From: Tannerella sp.
GTDB lineage: Bacteria > Bacteroidota > Bacteroidia > Bacteroidales > Tannerellaceae
DNA length: 11,935 nt
NCBI GenBank assembly: GCA_031283785.1
Contig: JAITBC010000454.1
Coordinates: forward strand, 1-11,935
Direction of reading: 5' to 3'
Positions 7,585 to 11,935 of the stretch are shown here, one piece after another. A model generated the notes under the pieces. That model was not told the DNA's origin. It did not search any database and was given only the letters and a program-made list of their open reading frames with translations. The position numbers were made by a program, and so were the translations under genes. Numbering within the stretch: position 1 is the stretch's first letter; each line of letters starts with the position of its first letter.

Positions 7585-7803
7585 GCTCCGAGCATTTCGT
7601 ATTAAGCTCCGAGCATCTCGTATTAAGCTCCGAGCATCTCGTATTAAGCTCCGAGCATCTCGTATTAAGCTCCGAGCGTCTCGTATTAAGCTCCGAGCGT
7701 CTCGTATTAAGCTCCGAGCATCTCGGATTAAGCTCCGAGCATCTCGGATTAAGCTCCGAGCGTCTCGTATTAAGCTCCGAGCGTCTCGGATTAAGCTCCG
7801 AGC
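7573..7803. repeat. 21-bp tandem repeat, 11 contiguous units (VNTR-like)
   Basis: Eleven units of exactly 21 bp run without spacers. The consensus is RTCTCGKATTAAGC followed by TCCGAGC. Only three columns vary: position 1 A/G, position 3 T once (unit 2), and position 7 G (units 1, 8, 9, 11) or T (the rest). Each unit is an inverted repeat, CTCGKA..TCCGAG around TTAAGC, with a perfect 6-bp stem when position 7 is G. A second hairpin (CGAG, 3 nt, CTCG) spans each junction. Because 21 is a multiple of three, four of six frames stay open, giving DARSLIR heptads on the minus strand; one plus frame has TAA in every unit. I see no start or context that makes any of these frames a likely gene. Confidence 0.95.
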
Positions 7804-7952
7804 GGGCTTCACAGCGTCTTGCCGGACAGTATGGAATCCAAAACGACGTTGTACGGCAAGCCGTTGAAAGTGCAGTAACTGCATGAATATGGGTCTGCCG
7901 TTACTCATTAACAGATTTGTATAATAATGGTTGTCAATTTGTAACATAGTCA
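7804..7952. other. Unassigned stretch between the tandem repeat and the first promoter
   Basis: Directly after the last repeat unit one plus frame reads ERASQRLAGQYGIQ then NDVVRQAVESAVTA and stops at TGA 7884-7886. It is continuous with an open frame through the repeats but has no start codon that I can support. The composition looks protein-like, so this may be the tail of a decayed gene. The rest, to 7952, is AT-rich with no repeat, RNA or gene that I recognise. Confidence 0.35.
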
Positions 7953-7955
7953 CTT

Positions 7956-7963
7956 TACCTTTG
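7956..7963 (+). promoter_or_regulatory. Bacteroides-type -7 element (P1), far upstream of the sigma gene
   Basis: TACCTTTG matches TAnnTTTG exactly. A TTG at 7931-7933 is 22 nt upstream, slightly too far for a good -33 box. Twelve bases (CTTTACCTTTGC, 7953-7964) are identical to the element at 8269-8280, and the bases after both are alike (GAAAT.GAAAAA). No convincing gene follows directly; transcription from here would give the sigma gene a leader of about 340 nt, or would be a relic. Confidence 0.4.
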
Positions 7964-8111
7964 CGCTGAAATCGAAAAACAATGAAGTGCTTATTTATTA
8001 ATGTGTGAAAAATTATTTTATGAACCCCATTATTATATACAAGTACGCGGTGGAGAAAAAGCCGGCCGGTGCTGTTGCGCCTGAAACAAATCAAACGACT
8101 TTACCTCACAA

Positions 8112-8208
8112 GACTTTAATGCGTTCTATTTTATTTACTTCCGGCGCTGTTTATTCCGATAGGCAATGCCCACCGTGGACTTTAATGCGTTCTATTTTAT
8201 TTACTTCC
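8112..8208. repeat. 31-bp perfect direct repeat, two copies 66 bp apart
   Basis: The copies are at 8112-8142 and 8178-8208; each starts GACTTTAATGCGTTC and ends TTTATTTACTTCC. The 35 bp between them are not repeated. They lie 100-200 bp upstream of the ECF sigma start and upstream of its proximal promoter. They could be paired regulator sites or the result of a local duplication; sequence alone does not decide. Confidence 0.9.
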
Positions 8209-8271
8209 CATTCCTTCTCCTTTTTGTTATTTTTTCTTATCCCAAACACAGATCTTTACACAAAAAACCTT

Positions 8272-8279
8272 TACCTTTG
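8272..8279 (+). promoter_or_regulatory. Bacteroides-type -7 element (P2), proximal promoter of the ECF sigma gene
   Basis: TACCTTTG matches the TAnnTTTG consensus exactly and predicts transcription starting near 8286, about 24 nt before the sigma ATG at 8310. No TTTG box is found 19-22 nt upstream, so activity may depend on an activator or on an alternative sigma factor. Its place within an upstream in-frame extension of the sigma gene supports the ATG at 8310. Confidence 0.5.
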
Positions 8280-8309
8280 CCGGAAATAGAAAAATTTCAG
8301 CCGTACAAG

Positions 8310-8897
8310 ATGAATTTATTGGAGCAGAAATTAGTAGCCGGTATACTCCATGACGACGAGTCTGCCTTTTGTGAACTGTATGCCATGTACAGGAACAGGC
8401 TGCTTTTTTTTGCCATGAAATTTCTTAAATCGCAGGAATTAGCAGAGGATGTTTTTCAGGATGCATTTGCCTCCGTATGGTTGAATCGCCGCTTCCTGAA
8501 CCCGAACAGGCCGTTTGCTCCCTATATTTACGCCATTGTCAAAAATCGTGTCCTGAATCTGCTGGCCGACATGGACAGGGAACAGGAAGTGAAAAATGCG
8601 ATTTTTTCGCAGGCTGTTGATTTCGACAACAGCACGCACGACGGGATTATGGACGCCGATTTGAATAATCTGTTCAAAAAAGCGCTGGAACAGCTGACAG
8701 CGCAGCAAAAACGTGTTTTCGAAATGAGCCGGCTGGAAATGAAATCGCACCGGGAAATTGCCGGCATATTGCATATTTCCGTCCATACCGTCCAGCAGCA
8801 TATCTCCGCCTCATTAAAAATTATCCGCTCCTACCTGCGCAAATATGCGGACATACACGCCGATCTCTTTTTACTGCTGCTCCTGTTAAATGGTTGA
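8310..8897 (+). CDS. ECF-type RNA polymerase sigma-70 factor (Bacteroidota family)
   Basis: This 195-residue protein has sigma region 2 at about 20-88 ('FCELYAMYRNRLLFFAMKFL', 'AEDVFQDAFASVW') for core binding and -10 recognition, a short linker, and region 4 at about 125-176 ('LTAQQKRVFEMSRLEMKSHREIAGIL' type) with the helix-turn-helix 'HISVHTVQQHISASLKIIRSYL' that reads the -35 box. It ends in a leucine-rich tail (about 184-195, ADLFLLLLLL), which I recall as usual in Bacteroidota members of the family. I chose ATG 8310; an in-frame start at 8166 would add 48 hydrophobic, low-complexity residues across promoter P2. It is followed after 138 nt by its presumed anti-sigma gene. It probably drives the downstream susC-like operon when released, as in FecI/FecR/FecA systems. 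Confidence 0.92.
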   Translation: MNLLEQKLVAGILHDDESAFCELYAMYRNRLLFFAMKFLKSQELAEDVFQDAFASVWLNRRFLNPNRPFAPYIYAIVKNRVLNLLADMDREQEVKNAIFSQAVDFDNSTHDGIMDADLNNLFKKALEQLTAQQKRVFEMSRLEMKSHREIAGILHISVHTVQQHISASLKIIRSYLRKYADIHADLFLLLLLLNG

Positions 8898-8909
8898 CAG
8901 GTAACTATT

Positions 8910-8941
8910 CCCGTGCGAACGCAACGTGCAGGGTGCACGGG
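8910..8941 (+). other. Inverted repeats with two exclusive foldings after the sigma gene
   Basis: CGTGCA (8925-8930) and TGCACG (8934-8939) form a tight 6-bp hairpin around GGG. Alternatively CCCGTGC (8910-8916) can pair with GCACGGG (8935-8941) over an 18-nt loop; the two foldings share the 3' arm and exclude each other. There is no T-run downstream, so this is not a standard intrinsic terminator. It lies 12 nt after the sigma stop codon, in the sigma/anti-sigma gap. Confidence 0.5.
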
Positions 8942-8953
8942 ACTGCCGGCAAC

Positions 8954-8997
8954 ACGGAAAGTTAAAGATTGTTTTACGGAAAGTTAAAGATTGTTTT
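8954..8997. repeat. 22-bp perfect tandem duplication in the sigma/anti-sigma gap
   Basis: Each copy (8954-8975, 8976-8997) begins ACGGAAAGTTAAAG and ends ATTGTTTT. The pair ends 38 nt before the anti-sigma ATG. The core AGATTGTTT occurs once more at 10044-10052, just after the anti-sigma gene. It may be a paired binding site or simple duplication. Confidence 0.9.
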
Positions 8998-9035
8998 CAT
9001 ATCCCAGATGAGCCGCCGTTGTTTGTATTCTATAT

Positions 9036-10040
9036 ATGGAACAGGAAAAAACAACAAATACAGGCGAAGTGCTGAACGACCGGTTAAACCGGTATATCAA
9101 CGGTTTGTACACTCGTGCGGACGTAGAAGCCTTGCGGGAGGCTATGGCACGCGGCGAAGGATATGAACAGACAGGCGAAGCCATGGACAGAGTATGGGAG
9201 GAATACAGCGACGTCCCGACGCCGTTGCAGCAGAGGCAATCCAGAGACGAAGCCCGGCAGTTGTTGAAACGCCTCCGCCGACGGGAAAAACACGTTTCTC
9301 TTCGCCGGATATGGAAATACGCCGCAGCGGTGTTGCTGATACTTGCCTGCGGGACGGGTTATTTCCTTTCTTCCGGCAGGACGAATGACGAAATTCCCTG
9401 TACGACCGTACGGGTGGCACACGGGAAACAGGAACGGCTCACCCTGCCCGACGGTACGAAAGTGATTCTCAATGCCGGAACGGCTTTCTCCTGCCCGCAG
9501 TCCTTCCGCGGCGAAAAACGAACGGTGCAACTCGACGGCGAAGCCTTTTTCGATGTCGCCCGGAACCGTTCCAAACCCTTTGTCGTGCAAACCGGAGACG
9601 CCGACATCGAAGTACTGGGCACGTCATTCAACGTGAAGGCATATGGCGAAGACGAGTTTATTGCCGTCACCGTCGAAAGCGGGAAAGTGAAGGTCAACAT
9701 GGAAGACGCCATGATGCAACTGCTGCCGGGCGAACAGCTCTTTTTCGATAAAATCGGTAACGAGGTTTACCGCAACCGTGAAAACACCGGAAAAACAAAA
9801 TCGTGGATATCCGGATATCTGTATTTCAATAAAACGCCTGTCCAGAGCGTGATCAATGAATTGATGCGGCGATACGACTGCGTCATCGAATTTGAAGGCG
9901 GCAAAATACCCGGCGAATACCTCTCCGGAGTGCATGACAACAAGACGCTGGAGGCCGTCCTGAACTCGATCCACTACACGACGGGCATCAAGTACCGGAA
10001 AGAAGAAAACGGTAAAATCGTGCTCTACGAGAGTAAATAA
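9036..10040 (+). CDS. FecR-type transmembrane anti-sigma factor with C-terminal DUF4974 domain
   Basis: This 334-residue inner-membrane protein has an N-terminal cytoplasmic helical part (1-90, 'LNRYINGLYTRADVEALREAM') expected to hold the sigma factor, and one membrane helix at about 92-111 (IWKYAAAVLLILACGTGYFL). The periplasmic FecR beta domain (about 124-220) contains 'LPDGTKVILNAGTAF' and 'VQLDGEAFFDVA' with 'GTSFNVKAY'. The C-terminal DUF4974 domain (about 262-332, 'FNKTPVQSVINELMRRYDC') is structurally related to STN domains and is typical of Bacteroidota FecR proteins. It should sense the ligand-loaded receptor through the receptor's STN domain and then free the sigma factor. ATG 9036 follows a TTTG-containing AT-rich leader; the gene lies between the sigma and susC genes, the classic order. 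Confidence 0.93.
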   Translation: MEQEKTTNTGEVLNDRLNRYINGLYTRADVEALREAMARGEGYEQTGEAMDRVWEEYSDVPTPLQQRQSRDEARQLLKRLRRREKHVSLRRIWKYAAAVLLILACGTGYFLSSGRTNDEIPCTTVRVAHGKQERLTLPDGTKVILNAGTAFSCPQSFRGEKRTVQLDGEAFFDVARNRSKPFVVQTGDADIEVLGTSFNVKAYGEDEFIAVTVESGKVKVNMEDAMMQLLPGEQLFFDKIGNEVYRNRENTGKTKSWISGYLYFNKTPVQSVINELMRRYDCVIEFEGGKIPGEYLSGVHDNKTLEAVLNSIHYTTGIKYRKEENGKIVLYESK

Positions 10041-10090
10041 AACAGATTGTTTAACCTTAAAAATCAAATCCTATGGACACTTCATGACAT

Positions 10091-10129
10091 CAGAAAAGAA
10101 AAGAGGGGAAAGCGAAAACCGCACTCCCC
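10091..10129 (-). terminator. Rho-independent terminator on the minus strand, between anti-sigma and susC genes
   Basis: Read on the minus strand, GGGGAGTGCG (10129-10120), a GTTTT loop (10119-10115) and CGCTTTCCCC (10114-10105) form a ten-step stem with eight Watson-Crick pairs, one G-T wobble and one mismatch. It is followed at once by TCTTTTCTTTTCT (10104-10092). The plus strand has no T-run after the hairpin, so the element is directional. There is no minus-strand gene that it could serve except a transcript starting inside the susC leader. Confidence 0.75.
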
Positions 10130-10222
10130 CTCCCCGTTGACCCCGTTCCATACCGCAAGAATGGACCCTTCGGTACGGGAACAGACAAAAAAAACAGTTA
10201 CTTAAATTAACATGCTCTATTT
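10091..10222 (-). ncRNA. Predicted cis-antisense small RNA over the susC leader (DonS-like)
   Basis: A minus-strand promoter at 10260-10229 and the terminator at 10129-10091 define a transcript of about 130 nt with no protein-coding content. It contains a second hairpin: GTTCC..TACCG (10145-10149, 10151-10155) pairs with CGGTA..GGAAC (10171-10175, 10178-10182), two 5-bp helices with a small internal loop. The RNA would be fully complementary to the susC 5' untranslated region and to the possible upstream susC start at 10212. Antisense RNAs in this position, between anti-sigma and susC genes, repress glycan-use loci in Bacteroides (DonS of B. fragilis is the named example). Promoter, structure and terminator are seen; expression and function are inferred. 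Confidence 0.65.
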
Positions 10223-10228
10223 AAATTG

Positions 10229-10260
10229 CAAATCTATGAATAATAATAATATCAGACAAA
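10229..10260 (-). promoter_or_regulatory. Consensus Bacteroides promoter for the antisense RNA
   Basis: On the minus strand TTTG (10260-10257) is followed by a 20-nt spacer and TAGATTTG (10236-10229), an exact fit to TTTG / TAnnTTTG. The predicted start is near 10222. The -7 box overlaps the A of the preferred susC ATG (10236), so housekeeping transcription would begin just in front of the susC coding region and run away from it. Confidence 0.65.
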
Positions 10261-11935
10261 TAACAGGGATAAAATACTGGAGTTACCTTCTTTTCGTCCT
10301 CTTAACGGTATTGAGTGTACAAAACCTGTCCGCTCAGTCGCCGGGACCGAAAAACGTAACGGTGAACGTGCAAAATCAACCCCTTGGAGAGGTGCTCGAA
10401 GATCTTTCCGGACAGACGGGGCTGAAATTCTTCTACAGTGAAAGCGTGGTAAGCGGCAAAACCGTCACGCTCAAATTCTCAAACGCGTCTGTGAACGCCG
10501 TGCTGAGCGAAATCAGCCGGCAGACGCAACTCAACTTCAGCCGCGAAAACAACACCATCACTCTCAGCACGCAGACACGGGCGCCGGACAGCGCCCCGGC
10601 AGGCGCTCCGCGCAGGGTGAAAGGCATTGTAATTGACGAATTCGGCGAATCGGTAATCGGGGCGAATGTGGTGGAAAAGAACCGTACCTCGAATGGCGCC
10701 GTCACGGCTGCCGACGGCAGTTTCAACCTGGAACTTTCGCCCAACTCCGTCATTGCCGTTTCCTACATCGGCTATGCCACACAGGAGATTAACATCGGAA
10801 ACAGCATTGTAATCAACGTGCAGTTGAAGGAAGACACCCGAACGATCTCCGAAGTGGTCGTCACGGCGCTTGGTCTCAAACGCGAAGAAAAGGCGCTGGG
10901 CTATGCTACGCAAAAGGTGAGCGGAGAACAGTTTGACAAGGTGAAAGGCGCCAATATCGCGACCAGTCTTACAGGGAAAATATCCGGACTGACCATCCTC
11001 AACTCCACTGAATTTATGCAAAGTCCTACCATCCGCCTCCGGGGAGAAAGCCCGATTTTCATTCTGGACGGCGTACCCACGAATGTTTCTTTAGCCGATT
11101 TGAATCAGGATGACATCCTGAGTATCGACGTACTGAAAGGAGCGACGGCTTCCGCCCTCTACGGCTCGCGGGGTGGAGGAGGAGCTATCATGATTACTAC
11201 GAAAAAGGGCGGTAAAAAAGGATTTTCCATATCGGTTAACACAAGCAACATGTTCTATATGGGAGAACTGGCCATTCCGGAAACGCAACCTTCTTACAGC
11301 GCCGGATATGGAGGCAAATACAATACGGACGACGAAGTCTGGGGCGACAAACTCGATGCCGGCCGCATGTATTATCAGTGGGATCCGGCAACGAAACAAA
11401 TGAGTGCCGCGCCCGTAGAACTGGTATCCAAAGGAAGGGATAACTTTAAAAACTTCCTGGTTCCCAGCCTGATTACGAACAGTACGGTGAGCGTATCCCA
11501 GCATGGTGAAAACGGAAGCGTCCGTTCATCTTTCTCTTACCTTTATAATAAAGGGCAATATCCGAATACCTATGCCAACCGGTTCCGCTATACGGTAGGA
11601 GGAGAAATGAAACTGGGAGAGAAAGTATCCGTCGAAGGGACGATGGGATTTACCAAAACCCTTTCGCCCAATACTGCCGGGTATGGATATACGAATCAGG
11701 GTTATATCTATAACATTCTGGTCTGGACGGGTACGGAGTATGATTTGAGGGATTACAGGGACTACTGGATCAAAAAGGATGAACTGCAAAACTGGCATTA
11801 TAACAACTGGTACGATAATCCTTACCTGATGGCCTATGAAAAACTGAACGGAATAGACAATAACAGGACCAATCTCATGCTTTCGGCCAACTGGCAGATA
11901 CTTCCCTGGATGAAGGCTACCCTGCGTTCGGGAGG
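10236..11935 (+). CDS. SusC/RagA-family TonB-dependent receptor with N-terminal STN domain, 3' end outside window
   Basis: The 566 visible codons stay open to the window end. The signal peptide is at about 1-34 (KYWSYLLFVLLTVLSVQNLSAQ). The STN signalling domain (about 40-113) includes 'LGEVLEDLSGQTGLKFFYSE'. A carboxypeptidase-regulatory-like beta domain follows (about 127-198, 'VKGIVIDEFGESVIGANVV' to 'VQLKED'), then the SusC signature 'ISEVVVTALGLKREEKALGY' (205-223), and then the plug with 'DGVPTN', 'IDVLKGATASALYGSRG' and 'GGAIMITTKKGG' (to about 327). The first barrel strands come after this. SusC proteins import oligomers across the outer membrane with a SusD lipoprotein, expected next. 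The STN domain marks a receptor that signals to FecR. An in-frame ATG at 10212 would add eight residues; I prefer 10236 because of the signal peptide. The ligand cannot be told. Confidence 0.95.
   Translation, partial: MNNNNIRQITGIKYWSYLLFVLLTVLSVQNLSAQSPGPKNVTVNVQNQPLGEVLEDLSGQTGLKFFYSESVVSGKTVTLKFSNASVNAVLSEISRQTQLNFSRENNTITLSTQTRAPDSAPAGAPRRVKGIVIDEFGESVIGANVVEKNRTSNGAVTAADGSFNLELSPNSVIAVSYIGYATQEINIGNSIVINVQLKEDTRTISEVVVTALGLKREEKALGYATQKVSGEQFDKVKGANIATSLTGKISGLTILNSTEFMQSPTIRLRGESPIFILDGVPTNVSLADLNQDDILSIDVLKGATASALYGSRGGGGAIMITTKKGGKKGFSISVNTSNMFYMGELAIPETQPSYSAGYGGKYNTDDEVWGDKLDAGRMYYQWDPATKQMSAAPVELVSKGRDNFKNFLVPSLITNSTVSVSQHGENGSVRSSFSYLYNKGQYPNTYANRFRYTVGGEMKLGEKVSVEGTMGFTKTLSPNTAGYGYTNQGYIYNILVWTGTEYDLRDYRDYWIKKDELQNWHYNNWYDNPYLMAYEKLNGIDNNRTNLMLSANWQILPWMKATLRSG

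Noticed and set aside
7573..7803. CRISPR array
   Set aside because: The 21-bp units are directly contiguous with no unique spacers, and no cas gene is present.
7490..7867. Plus-strand frame of 125 codons (RIKLRAS repeats) as a gene
   Set aside because: Same artefact of the 21-bp repeat; the composition is Arg/Lys/Pro-rich and low in complexity, and the frame runs out of phase with the recognisable transposase relic.
7387..8094. Minus-strand frame of 235 codons with DARSLIR heptads as a repeat protein gene
   Set aside because: The heptads follow from a 21-bp repeat being a multiple of three; four of six frames are open there. The flanks have no domain, no promoter-start context that I trust, and the frame crosses the transposase relic antisense.
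8005..8289. Small protein of about 90 residues starting at 8005 or 8020
   Set aside because: Its C-terminal half is made of the 31-bp repeats (LMRSILFTS twice) and promoter P2; no family resemblance. It follows P1, so it is not excluded, but support is too weak.
8166..8309. 48-residue N-terminal extension of the ECF sigma factor
   Set aside because: Low-complexity hydrophobic residues, not part of the sigma fold, covering one 31-bp repeat and promoter P2.
10145..10182. Plus-strand intrinsic terminator for the sigma/anti-sigma transcript
   Set aside because: The stem is interrupted and is followed by an A-run, not a T-run; it makes more sense as a hairpin of the antisense RNA or of the susC leader. 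The GGAAC at 10178 could be an ECF -35 box, but no partner box can be shown.

Overview
The window looks like a chromosomal segment from a member of the Bacteroidales (Bacteroidota). The evidence is the Bacteroidota-type F-ATPase gene order (epsilon gene, then an unnamed membrane gene, then atpB-E-F-H-A-G), a signal-peptide-bearing subunit a, -7 elements of the TAnnTTTG type, weak Shine-Dalgarno sites, and an ECF sigma / FecR / SusC-type receptor cluster. Genus cannot be assigned from sequence reading alone.

Region 1 (1-6305, + strand) is the distal part of an F1Fo ATP synthase operon. It holds the end of atpC, a four-helix membrane protein in the AtpI position, then atpB, atpE, atpF, atpH, atpA and atpG. 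A LOG-family nucleotide phosphoribohydrolase gene starts 3 nt after atpG, probably on the same transcript. atpD is expected just upstream of the window. Residues in subunits c and a suggest a proton-coupled enzyme, and epsilon lacks its inhibitory C-terminal helices.

Region 2 (6446-7242, - strand) is a Tat-exported SGNH/GDSL esterase with its own promoter, convergent with the LOG gene.

Region 3 (7211-8309) is about 1.1 kb with no convincing intact gene. It holds AATTACG heptamer repeats, a 14-bp duplication, the relic of a PD-(D/E)XK-type transposase start, eleven perfect-length copies of a 21-bp hairpin-forming tandem repeat, a Bacteroides-type -7 element, and a 31-bp direct repeat. It ends at a second -7 element in front of the sigma gene.

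Region 4 (8310-11935, + strand) encodes an ECF sigma factor, a FecR-type anti-sigma factor and the first 566 codons of a SusC/RagA receptor with an N-terminal STN signalling domain, which runs off the window. This is the layout of a trans-envelope-regulated nutrient (probably glycan) uptake locus. In the anti-sigma/susC gap the minus strand carries a consensus promoter (TTTG-N20-TAGATTTG) and, about 130 nt further on, a strong intrinsic terminator. This predicts a short antisense RNA over the susC leader, like the DonS-type RNAs known from Bacteroides polysaccharide loci, and is the most interesting signal in the window.
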